Source: Pseudomonas asplenii
Lineage (GTDB): Bacteria; Pseudomonadota; Gammaproteobacteria; Pseudomonadales; Pseudomonadaceae
Assembly (NCBI RefSeq): GCF_900105475.1
Contig: NZ_LT629777.1
Coordinates: 4,588,001 to 4,652,000 of the forward strand
Direction: 5' to 3'
DNA length: 64,000 nucleotides
Shown here: positions 1 to 7,219 of the stretch, piece by piece
Position numbering within the stretch: the stretch's first letter is position 1
Layout: every line of letters starts with the position of its first letter
Program-made: the position numbers and the translations under genes
Notes under the pieces: generated by a model
What the model was told of the DNA's origin: nothing
The model's database searches: none
The model's input: the letters and a program-made list of their open reading frames with translations, nothing else

Positions 1-1047
1 CGCTCCCGGGGTGGCGCCGTGGGCGTCGCCGATGGAGCCGACATCGACCCCGAGCAGCTTGAGCTTGGTCGACATGTCGGCACCGTTGAAGGTCTCGGCG
101 GTGTCACCGGCCAGGCGCGTGGCGACGTTGCGCGCCATGCTGTAGCCCGGCGCGACCAGGCCGAACACGCTGCCGTTCCAGGAGGCACATTCGCCGATGG
201 CCGAGATGGCCGGGTCGCTGGTCTGGCAGTGACTGTCGATGACGATGCCGCCGCGCGGGGCGATCTCCAGGCCGCTGTTGCGTCCCAGCAGGTCTTGCGG
301 GCGAATGCCAGCGGAGAAGACGATCAGGTCGGTTTCGAGAAACTCGCCGCCGTCGAAATTCATCCGGTAGCGGTACTGTTCGCCGGCGACGATCTCCTGG
401 GTCGCCCGTGACAAATGCACGCCGACGCCCAGCGCCTCGATCTGCGCCTTGAGTGCGGCACCGCCGTCACTATCCAGTTGTACCGGCATCAGGCGCGGGG
501 CAAACTCGACCACATGGGCTTCCAGGCCGAGTGACTTGAGCGCATTGGCTGCCTCGAGGCCAAGCAGGCCGCCACCGACCACTACGCCGCGTCGTGCCTG
601 GACAGCCGCGTCGCGGATCGCATCGAGATCGTCGAGGGTGCGGTAGACCAGCCGTGCCGAACCTTCGGAACCGGGAATCGGCGGCACGAACGGATAGGAA
701 CCGGTGGCCAGGATCAACTGGTCGTAGGGCTGACGCCCGGAACGGGTGACGATCTCCCGTTGCTCGCGGTCGATCTCCAGCACTTCGACGCCCAGGTGCA
801 GCTTGACGCCATGCCGCTCGTACAGCCCGGGCTCGCCAAGGGCCAGGGCATGGGCGTCCTTGCCGGCGAAGTATTCGGACAGGTGCACGCGGTCGTAGGC
901 CGGTTGCCATTCCTCGCCATAGACATGCAGTTCGAAGTGACGCAGGGCGCCGCGCTCGATCAACTGTTCGACGCAGTGATGGCCGACCATGCCATTACCC
1001 ACGATCACCAGTTTCTTGCGATGTTCGATATTCACGATAGCGTTCAT
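1..1047 (-). CDS. nirB: Assimilatory nitrite reductase NADH subunit, large chain (N-terminal part)
   Basis: The frame is open from the ATG at 1047 to the window edge, so only about 349 N-terminal residues are visible. The product begins MNAIVNIEHRKKLVIVGNGM, and KLVIVGNGMVGHHC is a Rossmann FAD-binding start. A second dinucleotide fold follows (GVVVGGGLLGLEAANAL), then the FAD motif GECASWNG, as in the pyridine nucleotide-disulfide oxidoreductase half of NirB. The family reduces nitrite to ammonium with NAD(P)H in the cytoplasm; the siroheme/Fe-S half would lie outside the window. A GAGGAA ribosome-binding site sits 6 bases before the ATG. The gene follows nasA on the same strand but has its own sigma-54 promoter and attenuated leader. 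The identification is firm; the 3' end is not seen. Confidence 0.92.
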   Translation of the reverse strand, partial: MNAIVNIEHRKKLVIVGNGMVGHHCVEQLIERGALRHFELHVYGEEWQPAYDRVHLSEYFAGKDAHALALGEPGLYERHGVKLHLGVEVLEIDREQREIVTRSGRQPYDQLILATGSYPFVPPIPGSEGSARLVYRTLDDLDAIRDAAVQARRGVVVGGGLLGLEAANALKSLGLEAHVVEFAPRLMPVQLDSDGGAALKAQIEALGVGVHLSRATQEIVAGEQYRYRMNFDGGEFLETDLIVFSAGIRPQDLLGRNSGLEIAPRGGIVIDSHCQTSDPAISAIGECASWNGSVFGLVAPGYSMARNVATRLAGDTAETFNGADMSTKLKLLGVDVGSIGDAHGATPGA

Positions 1048-1100
1048 GGTGTTTCCTCGGATCACGGCCAATCACGGGCTGGCCCAGCCAGAAAAAATGC

Positions 1101-1133
1101 AAAAAAAAACGCCTGGAGCCGAAGCTCCAGGCG
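1101..1133 (-). terminator. Intrinsic terminator in the nirB leader (attenuator)
   Basis: On the minus strand a 10-bp stem, CGCCTGGAGC/GCTCCAGGCG with a TTCG loop (1110-1133), is followed by nine T residues (1101-1109). It lies 53 bases upstream of the nirB start and downstream of the nirB sigma-54 promoter, so it must be read through for nirB expression. Confidence 0.85.
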
Positions 1134-1215
1134 CCTTTGCCTGGTGTTTTTTATTCCTGTTCTGCAGGTGATCGCCGTTGACCACCGGAACGGTCTGCCA
1201 GGTCATTCATGGCAG
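1127..1215 (-). promoter_or_regulatory. ANTAR-type dual-hexaloop leader of nirB (probable NasT target)
   Basis: Read on the minus strand, P1 (1167-1186) is a 7-bp stem GGTGGTC/GATCACC closing the hexaloop AACGGC. P2 (1127-1144) is a stem CCAGGC/GCCTGG closing the hexaloop AAAGGC. Both loops have A at position 1 and G at position 4, the known signature of ANTAR protein targets. The 3' arm of P2 is the 5' arm of the terminator at 1110-1133, so P2 and the terminator exclude each other. A third hairpin (1195-1215) can present AATGAC, also A1/G4, on a stem with one bulge. NasT, an ANTAR antiterminator, is known to act on nitrite/nitrate reductase leaders in Azotobacter and Pseudomonas. The P1-P2 linker (22 bases) is longer than usual. 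Confidence 0.75.
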
Positions 1216-1232
1216 AGGGTATTGAGGTAAAA

Positions 1233-1247
1233 GCAGGGAGCGTGCCA
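1233..1247 (-). promoter_or_regulatory. Sigma-54 promoter of nirB
   Basis: The minus strand reads TGGCACGCTCCCTGC, matching the -24/-12 consensus TGGCACG-N4-TTGC with one mismatch and exact GG-GC spacing. Transcription should start near 1221, giving a leader of about 175 bases. This implies RpoN with NtrC-type nitrogen control. Confidence 0.8.
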
Positions 1248-1369
1248 AGTACTGGTCTGCCCGGTTTCTCCGGTTTATTGCGGCGTTTTCAGCGTGAAAG
1301 CGACCTGTGTTGGTGCATGTTGGGCGGAGTTCGCCAGCTATGGGGGCGTTCTTGCGGACCCTTCGTCGA

Positions 1370-4300
1370 TCAGTACACATCTCGCACATAACGCTTGTCT
1401 GCCGCCAACGCGGCGACATATGCCTGTGCCTCATCCGCATCCAGCCCTCCGTGGGTGCGTATCACCTGCTTGAGCGCGGCATCGACATCCCGCGCCATGT
1501 GGCTGGCATCGCCGCACACGTAGAACCCGGCACCTTCCTCCAGCCAGGCCCACAACTGTGCTCCTTGCTCGATCATCCGCTGCTGCACGTAGATCTTCTG
1601 TGCCTGATCGCGGGAAAACGCCGTATCGAGCCGCTGCAGGTGGCCCTGATCAGACCAGGCCTGCAGTTCCTCGCGGTAATAGAAATCGCTGGCGGCATGC
1701 TGTTCGCCGAAGAACAACCAGTTCTTTCCGCTCGCCCCAATCGCCTGACGCTCCTGGAGAAAGGCCCGGAAGGGCGCGATCCCGGTACCAGGGCCGACCA
1801 TGATCATCGGCGCCTGGGGATCGGCGGGCGGCCGGAAATTGGCCGATTTCTGCACGAAGATCGGCACCTCCAGGCCCTCGGTACGATCAGCGAGAAAGCC
1901 CGAGCAGCAGCCGGAACGCGGGTGGCCGCCACGCTCGTAACGAACGGTCGAGACCGTCAGATGAACCTCGCGCGGGTGCACCTTGGGGCTTGAGGCAATC
2001 GAATACAGCCGCGGTTGCAGCGGTTTCAGGCAATCCACCAGTTCCTGGGCGCCGAGATCGACCTGCAGTTCACGCAGCAGGTCCGCCGGTTGCCGGCCCC
2101 AGAGCCAATCCTTGAGTTCGGTCTTGTGCTCGTCGGCCAGCAGACGCTTGAGCTGGTGGCTGCCCGAGCGCTGGAACACCAGTTGCAACAGGGCGGGACT
2201 GATGCGGCCGATCTCCAGGTGACGGCTCAGCGCCTCGATCAGCGGCATCGGTGTCTTGTCCTTGACGGTCACCACCGTCTCGGCATCGGCGGTGCTCAGG
2301 CAACTGCGCAGTCGCTCGACTGCTTCGGGGCAATGGCTGGGCCAGACCCCGAGGGCATCGCCGGCCTGATAGTCGAGTCCGCTGTCCGCCAGGTCGAAGA
2401 CGAATTGCCGGGTTTCCTTGGTCGCGTCAGGGCCGCTGAGCAGGCGGTTGTGTTTCAACCGCGCCGGTAGCGGTTGCTGGCGGCTGTAGCGCGGCGCGCT
2501 GGCGACCGATACGGGCTTGGCGGCCAGGGCCGAATCGAGTTTGTCCAGCCAGGCGCTGGCCGGTTCCTGATAGTCCGGTTCGCAGTCGACCCGCGCCGCC
2601 AGACGTTGGCCGCCGAGACTGTGCAGGCGTTCGTCGAGCTTGCGGCCGAAACCGCAGAACTGCTCGTAGCTGGAGTCGCCGAAGGCCAACACGGCGAAGC
2701 GCAGGTTCTCAAGGCTCGGCGCGTTGTCCGCCGCCAGCGCCTGCCATAAACCATGGGCGTTGTCCGGTGGCTCACCATCACCGAAGGTACTGGTCAGCAG
2801 CAGGGCACGGCCGGCCTGGCTCAGCTCCTTGGCCTGGATGCTGTCCATCGATGCCAGGCGCACCCGATGGCCTTTCTCCTGCAAACGCTCGGCGGCCGAT
2901 TTGGCAAACGCTTCCACCGTCCCGGTTTGCGATGACCAGAGCAGCAACAGCGGGGGCTGTTCCGAACCGCTGGGGTTCGGTTGTGCCGACTCCTGGCGGG
3001 AGAACAGACCGGCCAGAATCCCCTCGATGATCAGTCGGTTGGCGGGTTGCAACGGGGCGCTGGCCGGTAGCGTCGGCAGCCCGGCGTTGGCCTGGCTGCT
3101 GCCCAGTCCCAGCAGGAAACCTTGCAGGTAGAGGTTTTCATTGGGCGCCAGTTGAATGCTGGGTGCGGTGTCGAACCCGAGGATCCGGGCCAGGGCTTGA
3201 GTCTGCATGGTATGCGGAGCCTCCGTGCGCGTGGGCAAGGGCAGTGGATCAGGCTGGGGGACGTCGACCCGGCTCAGCGCCACGGCACTGAACTTGAATT
3301 CCGGTTGCAGCGAGATCGGGTCCACGGCGTCGTGGGTGACGGCATTGATCGCCAGGTCTTCGCCATAGACATCGTTCCAGTGAAAGGGCGCGAAGCAGTT
3401 GCCCGCTGCCACCCGGTCGCTGATCTGCGCCGGCAGCACCGCTCGGCCACGGACCGAACGGATCTCGACGCCATCCTTTTCGGCAATGCCCAGGCGCGCG
3501 GCATCGAGCGGGTTGATTTCGATGAAGGGGCCAGGGTTGAGCTTGTTCAGCGTCGTGACCTTGCCGGTCTTGGTCAGGGTGTGCCACTGGTGTTGCAGAC
3601 GGCCGGTGTTGAGCACCAGCGGGAAGTCAGCGTCAGGTTGCTCGGCCGCCGGCTGCCAGGGCCGGGCGAAAAACATCGCCTTGCCGCTGGCGGTGGGGAA
3701 CAGCAAATGTGGCTTGCTGCCGTCGGCGGCCGCTTGCGCGGGTTTTCCCAGGCCGTCGTTGAGGTAGCGGATCGGATTACGGTCGGCCTGCTGACCGGGG
3801 CCGCAGGGCCACTGCAAGGGCGTCTGTTCCAGGCGTTCGTAGCTGGCGCCGCGCAGGTCGTAACCGGTTTTCGGGTTCCAGGCGCGCTTGATCTCGTCGA
3901 ACACCTCAGCGGCACTGGCGTAGCTGAACGCCTCGGCATAGCCCATTTCGCAGGCCACCCGGGCGATGATCTGCCAGTCCGGCAGGGCTTGGCCCGGTGC
4001 ATCGACGGCCTTGCGCATCAGCGTCAGGTTGCGCTCGGAATTGATCATCACGCCCTGGGCTTCGGCCCATAGCGCGGCCGGCAGGAGGATATCGGCGTAA
4101 CCATTGGTCTCGGTGTCGAGAAAGGCGTCCTGGGCGATCACCAGCTCGGCCGCTTGCAGCCCGGCAATCACTGTCTGCCGATTGGGTACGGACGCCACCG
4201 GGTTGGTGCAGATGATCCAGCAGGCCTTGATCTTGCCCGCCTGCATGTCTTCGAACAGCGCGACGCTGCCGCCGCTGACCCGTTGGCTCAGGCTGTCGCG

Positions 4301-5413
4301 GGGAATCTGCCAGAGGTCTTCGATGAATTCGCGGTCGGCGGGGACCAGGGCCGAGCGTTGGCCGGGCAACCCCGGGCCCATGTAGCCCATTTCCCGGCCA
4401 CCCATGGCGTTGGGTTGGCCGGTGAGGGAAAACGGCCCACTGCCGGGGCGGCAGATCGCCCCGGTGGCCAGGTGCAGGTTGCACAGCGCGTTGGTGTGCC
4501 AGGTGCCGTGGGTGCTCTGGTTCAGACCCATGGTCCAGCAGCTCATCCACTCGGCCGCCTCGCCGATCCACTGCGCGGCCTGGCGGATCTGCGCTTCGGG
4601 CAGGCCGGTGAGGCTGGCGACCCGGGCCGGATGATAGTCTTCAAGGAAGTCCGGCAGCGCCTCCCAACCCTCGGTGAAGCGGGCGATGAATTCGGGATCG
4701 GTGTGGCCGTTTTTCACCAGCAGGTGCAGCAGGCCGTTGAGCAGGGCCAGGTCGCTGCCCGGCTTGATCTGCAGGAACAGGTCGGCCTTGTCGGCGGTGG
4801 CATTGCGCCGTGGATCGACCACGATCAGCCGGGCGCCGGCCTTGAGTCGGTCCATCAGGCGCAGGAACAGGATCGGGTGACAGTCGGCCATGTTGGCACC
4901 GATCACGAAGAACAGCTCGGCCTTGTCGAAGTCCTGATAGGAGCCCGGTGGCCCGTCGGCTCCCAGCGACAGCTTGTAGCCGGCACCGGCACTGGCCATG
5001 CACAGGCGGGAGTTGGACTCGATCAGGTGGGTGCGGATAAAGCCCTTGGCCAGTTTGTTGATCAGGTACTGGGCCTCCAGCGACATCTGTCCCGACACAT
5101 AGAACGACAAGGCATCGGGCCCGTGTTCGAGCAGGATCGCCTTGAGCCGGCGTGCCGTTTCGCTGATGGCCTGGTCCATGCCGACCTGGCCGGGGTCACG
5201 CTTGCGTTCGTGGCGCAGGAAGGCCTGGGCCATTCGCCCGGGGTGGGTTAGTGGCTGGGCACAGGTGCTGCCCTTGGTGCAGAGGCGCCCGAAGTTGGTC
5301 GGGTGCTGCTTGTCACCGCTGACCTTGATCACCTGATTATCACGCACTTGCATGACGATGCCGCAGCCGACACCGCAGTAGGGGCACACGCTGCGCACGC
5401 TGGTCTGGGTCAT
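1370..5413 (-). CDS. nasA: Assimilatory nitrate reductase fused to flavodoxin/CysJ-type reductase
   Basis: This 1347-aa protein reduces nitrate to nitrite in the cytoplasm. Residues 1-60 carry the [4Fe-4S] motif CPYCGVGCG and a fourth cysteine in GRLCTKG. Up to about residue 710 it is a molybdopterin oxidoreductase with bis-MGD signatures (HTNALCNLHLATG, GQPNAMGGREMG). After a variable linker, residues about 820-965 form a flavodoxin domain (SSQTGTVEAFA, STFGDGEPPDNA, AFGDSSYEQFCGFG). Residues about 985-1347 form a CysJ-like FAD/NADPH domain (RLYSIASSP, GPGTGIAPFRAFLQER, C-terminal KRYVRDVY). The fusion therefore carries its own NADPH electron input instead of relying on a separate subunit. 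The start at 5413 has GGAG upstream and the Fe-S motif begins 10 residues in; an upstream in-frame start at 5497 would lie inside the leader hairpin and is rejected. Confidence 0.93.
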   Translation of the reverse strand: MTQTSVRSVCPYCGVGCGIVMQVRDNQVIKVSGDKQHPTNFGRLCTKGSTCAQPLTHPGRMAQAFLRHERKRDPGQVGMDQAISETARRLKAILLEHGPDALSFYVSGQMSLEAQYLINKLAKGFIRTHLIESNSRLCMASAGAGYKLSLGADGPPGSYQDFDKAELFFVIGANMADCHPILFLRLMDRLKAGARLIVVDPRRNATADKADLFLQIKPGSDLALLNGLLHLLVKNGHTDPEFIARFTEGWEALPDFLEDYHPARVASLTGLPEAQIRQAAQWIGEAAEWMSCWTMGLNQSTHGTWHTNALCNLHLATGAICRPGSGPFSLTGQPNAMGGREMGYMGPGLPGQRSALVPADREFIEDLWQIPRDSLSQRVSGGSVALFEDMQAGKIKACWIICTNPVASVPNRQTVIAGLQAAELVIAQDAFLDTETNGYADILLPAALWAEAQGVMINSERNLTLMRKAVDAPGQALPDWQIIARVACEMGYAEAFSYASAAEVFDEIKRAWNPKTGYDLRGASYERLEQTPLQWPCGPGQQADRNPIRYLNDGLGKPAQAAADGSKPHLLFPTASGKAMFFARPWQPAAEQPDADFPLVLNTGRLQHQWHTLTKTGKVTTLNKLNPGPFIEINPLDAARLGIAEKDGVEIRSVRGRAVLPAQISDRVAAGNCFAPFHWNDVYGEDLAINAVTHDAVDPISLQPEFKFSAVALSRVDVPQPDPLPLPTRTEAPHTMQTQALARILGFDTAPSIQLAPNENLYLQGFLLGLGSSQANAGLPTLPASAPLQPANRLIIEGILAGLFSRQESAQPNPSGSEQPPLLLLWSSQTGTVEAFAKSAAERLQEKGHRVRLASMDSIQAKELSQAGRALLLTSTFGDGEPPDNAHGLWQALAADNAPSLENLRFAVLAFGDSSYEQFCGFGRKLDERLHSLGGQRLAARVDCEPDYQEPASAWLDKLDSALAAKPVSVASAPRYSRQQPLPARLKHNRLLSGPDATKETRQFVFDLADSGLDYQAGDALGVWPSHCPEAVERLRSCLSTADAETVVTVKDKTPMPLIEALSRHLEIGRISPALLQLVFQRSGSHQLKRLLADEHKTELKDWLWGRQPADLLRELQVDLGAQELVDCLKPLQPRLYSIASSPKVHPREVHLTVSTVRYERGGHPRSGCCSGFLADRTEGLEVPIFVQKSANFRPPADPQAPMIMVGPGTGIAPFRAFLQERQAIGASGKNWLFFGEQHAASDFYYREELQAWSDQGHLQRLDTAFSRDQAQKIYVQQRMIEQGAQLWAWLEEGAGFYVCGDASHMARDVDAALKQVIRTHGGLDADEAQAYVAALAADKRYVRDVY

Positions 5414-5453
5414 GGTCCGTTGCTCCTGCCCGGGAAACAAAACTTGCAGAAAA

Positions 5454-5507
5454 GACAAAGGCGCTGTGTCGCACTCCGTCGAAACGGGGCAACACAACGC
5501 CTTTGTC
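5454..5507 (-). terminator. Attenuator hairpin in the nasA leader
   Basis: A long imperfect hairpin on the minus strand has the outer stem GACAAAGGCG/CGCCTTTGTC, an inner TGTGT/ACACA stem and a CCGT-TTCG-ACGG tip. It is followed by TTTTCTGCAAGTTTTGTTT. It sits between the sigma-54 promoter and the nasA ribosome-binding site. The T tract is interrupted, so termination may be partial. Confidence 0.65.
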
Positions 5508-5533
5508 GTGAAATCAACCGTCTGCGTTGACGG
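5493..5533 (-). promoter_or_regulatory. ANTAR-type dual-hexaloop leader of nasA (probable NasT target)
   Basis: P1 (5518-5533, minus strand) is CCGTC/GACGG closing AACGCA. P2 (5493-5510) is CACGAC/GTTGTG, with one G-T pair, closing AAAGGC. Both loops are A1/G4, and the P2 loop is identical to that of the nirB leader. P1 and P2 are 7 bases apart. P2 overlaps the 5' arm of the attenuator (5498-5507), so formation of P1-P2 should prevent termination. The same arrangement in two neighbouring leaders makes chance unlikely. Confidence 0.78.
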
Positions 5534-5550
5534 CTGTTATTCCGGTTCTA

Positions 5551-5565
5551 GCAAGCTTTGCGCCA
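5551..5565 (-). promoter_or_regulatory. Sigma-54 promoter of nasA
   Basis: The minus strand reads TGGCGCAAAGCTTGC: TGGC at -24 and TTGC at -12 with the correct spacing, two mismatches inside the -24 block. The start would be near 5540, just upstream of the ANTAR-type hairpins. Confidence 0.65.
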
Positions 5566-5763
5566 ATCTGGACGAAGCGTGGGGTGAGGGTGCGATTGCC
5601 TGGCGCCTGAGCGGGCGCTATCGCCAGCCACCGCGCGCCGGCTGGCGGTTTCCACATGGGGCTCGCCCGGTGTCACTCTATGGGCGCGGAGCTGCCCGTG
5701 AATGGCCGGCTTGCACCGTCAACGGCTGTCTGCCGGGCCGCCTGCTCCAGCATGGGGCAAAAA

Positions 5764-6483
5764 TCAGCGACGGGAGGCAAACACCTCGCCGATGCTGCGG
5801 CGCCTGGCCTGGGCCTCGCAGGCGTTGATCAGTTGCTCCAGGTCCTCGGGCGTCACATCGATGAATTCCTCCATCTGCGCCAGGGCCTGCTCAAGGTCAT
5901 CACGGGTAATACCGGGCGGTTCACCGGGCTGATGGGGGCTGATGAAGGTACTGGGTGGCTCGACATGCACCTTGGGGTAACGGACCCGGGTCAGGTTGTT
6001 GTAGCCGATGGCGACCAAGAGCAGGCAAGCCGCCGCGAGCATCACCGGCTCCAGTACCCGCCAGCCCAGTGCGATGGTCTCCGGGTCGGCGATCACCATC
6101 AGCAGCGCCAGGGCGCCGGCCGGCGGATGCAGACAGCGCAACAGGCACATGGTCAGCAGCGCCAGCCCCACCGCCAGGCCGGCACTGCCCAGGCTGCGAT
6201 CAAGGAAGTGCACCACCAGCATCGATACCAGGGTGGAGCAGAAATAACTGCCGATCAGTGACCAGGGCTGGGCGAGGGCGCCCGAAGAGACGGTGAACAG
6301 CAACACGGCCGAGGCCCCCAGCGGCCCTATCAGGTGCAGCGCCACCGACAGCCCGAACAACTGGGCGCAGGTCCAGACGCTGATCAAAGTACCCAGGGCA
6401 ACGCCGATGGCGGCGCGGCTCCATTCTGTTGGGCGAGTATTGAGCGAGGGGGGCAACAGGCGGCGAGACCAGCGGGCAAGCAT
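5764..6483 (-). CDS. HPP family integral membrane protein
   Basis: This 239-aa protein has about four hydrophobic segments in residues 25-150 and the family motif CLHPPAGALAL, followed by a soluble tail of about 80 residues rich in D/E/Q. HPP proteins are inner-membrane proteins, and some cyanobacterial and chloroplast members transport nitrite. Its place directly upstream of nasA and nirB makes a nitrite or nitrate role attractive, but that is inference. The ATG at 6483 was chosen because an upstream in-frame TTG at 6543 would lie inside a terminator hairpin. No strong ribosome-binding site is visible, so the start is uncertain. Confidence 0.85.
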   Translation of the reverse strand: MLARWSRRLLPPSLNTRPTEWSRAAIGVALGTLISVWTCAQLFGLSVALHLIGPLGASAVLLFTVSSGALAQPWSLIGSYFCSTLVSMLVVHFLDRSLGSAGLAVGLALLTMCLLRCLHPPAGALALLMVIADPETIALGWRVLEPVMLAAACLLLVAIGYNNLTRVRYPKVHVEPPSTFISPHQPGEPPGITRDDLEQALAQMEEFIDVTPEDLEQLINACEAQARRRSIGEVFASRR

Positions 6484-6514
6484 GTCGAGGACGATCCACT
6501 TCGAAAGGCATGGG

Positions 6515-6550
6515 AAAAAAAGGGCTTGGGCGACTGGCGCCAAGCCCTTT
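6515..6550 (-). terminator. Strong intrinsic terminator just upstream of the HPP gene
   Basis: On the minus strand AAAGGGCTTGG pairs with CCAAGCCCTTT around a short GC-rich tip, followed by seven T residues (6515-6521). It lies only 31 bases before the HPP start and about 100 bases after the stop of the 100-aa gene. It either ends that gene's transcript or attenuates the HPP gene. I saw no A1/G4 hexaloop pair beside it. Confidence 0.8.
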
Positions 6551-6619
6551 CAAGGTTCCGACATTTGGGGGAAGGAACGAGCCCAGTGTGCCGCCTCCGC
6601 GTATCGCTGGCCAATTCAT

Positions 6620-6644
6620 AATAATGCGCTTCAAGTGCATTATT
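6620..6644. repeat. 25-bp near-perfect palindrome
   Basis: AATAATGC and GCATTATT flank a centre that is itself palindromic around CTTCAAG; only one symmetric position pair is mismatched. It lies 8 bases after the stop of the 100-aa gene and upstream of the HPP gene. There is no T tract, so an operator is as likely as a 3'-end stem-loop. I do not recognise the binding protein. Confidence 0.6.
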
Positions 6645-6651
6645 TTTGAAT

Positions 6652-6954
6652 TTAAAACCCGGGTGGTTGACCGATCAGCCAGTCCACCGGGCGTTCCTGA
6701 GCTGGCCGGTGAGCCGGTTGACCGAGCATGCGTTCGCGCGTCTCATGGCCGAACAGCAAGTGCTCGATGACTCGGCGAAATTCCGGGTCGTCGGCCAGTG
6801 GTCCCTTGAACGCCACCAGCGCGTCGCGTAATCCCATCAGCCCGAGCAAGGCCGACGCCGCCACGTCAGCCGCTGCGAGCGTGGCCGGTGACGCTTGTGG
6901 TTGAGCGGGGTGGAACAGGGGCGGGCCGGCGCTTTTCTCGTTTGGGTCGCACAT
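6652..6954 (-). CDS. Hypothetical protein, 100 aa
   Basis: I do not recognise this family. The product starts MCDPNEKSAGPPLFHPAQ and has an Ala/Leu-rich middle (AADVAASALLGLMGL). It then has a charged stretch with DDPEFRRVIEHLLFG and a Pro-rich end. There is no signal peptide or convincing membrane span. AAGGAA lies 8 bases before the ATG, and the stop is TAA in an AT-rich stretch. It is the most upstream gene of the minus-strand nitrate region, separated from the HPP gene by a palindrome and a terminator, so it is probably a separate transcript. Confidence 0.55.
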   Translation of the reverse strand: MCDPNEKSAGPPLFHPAQPQASPATLAAADVAASALLGLMGLRDALVAFKGPLADDPEFRRVIEHLLFGHETRERMLGQPAHRPAQERPVDWLIGQPPGF

Positions 6955-7219
6955 GGGAGTTCCTTGCCAATGGCTGCGGCATTCGCTCGGGAGGCATCAG
7001 GTGTGTCGCGACGAAATCGGAAAGTATCCCGTACCAAAGTAGGAAAAGCCGGGTTTCGAGTTCAGTCGATCGGCGGACTCATTGTAAGTCAGGAGCCGAC
7101 CCGGGCCGGCTGGGCAGGGATTGTAGTAACCGTCATATTTACCGCTTTATGCGTAGGAGTTTTCTAACCAATGCTGGCTAACTAGCGCAGGCTCACTACT
7201 ACTGGCGAACTGCCCGGAC

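Noticed and set aside
5413..5497. Upstream start for nasA adding 28 residues
   Set aside because: The extension would be translated from inside the attenuator hairpin; the ATG at 5413 has a ribosome-binding site and places the Fe-S motif at the usual position.
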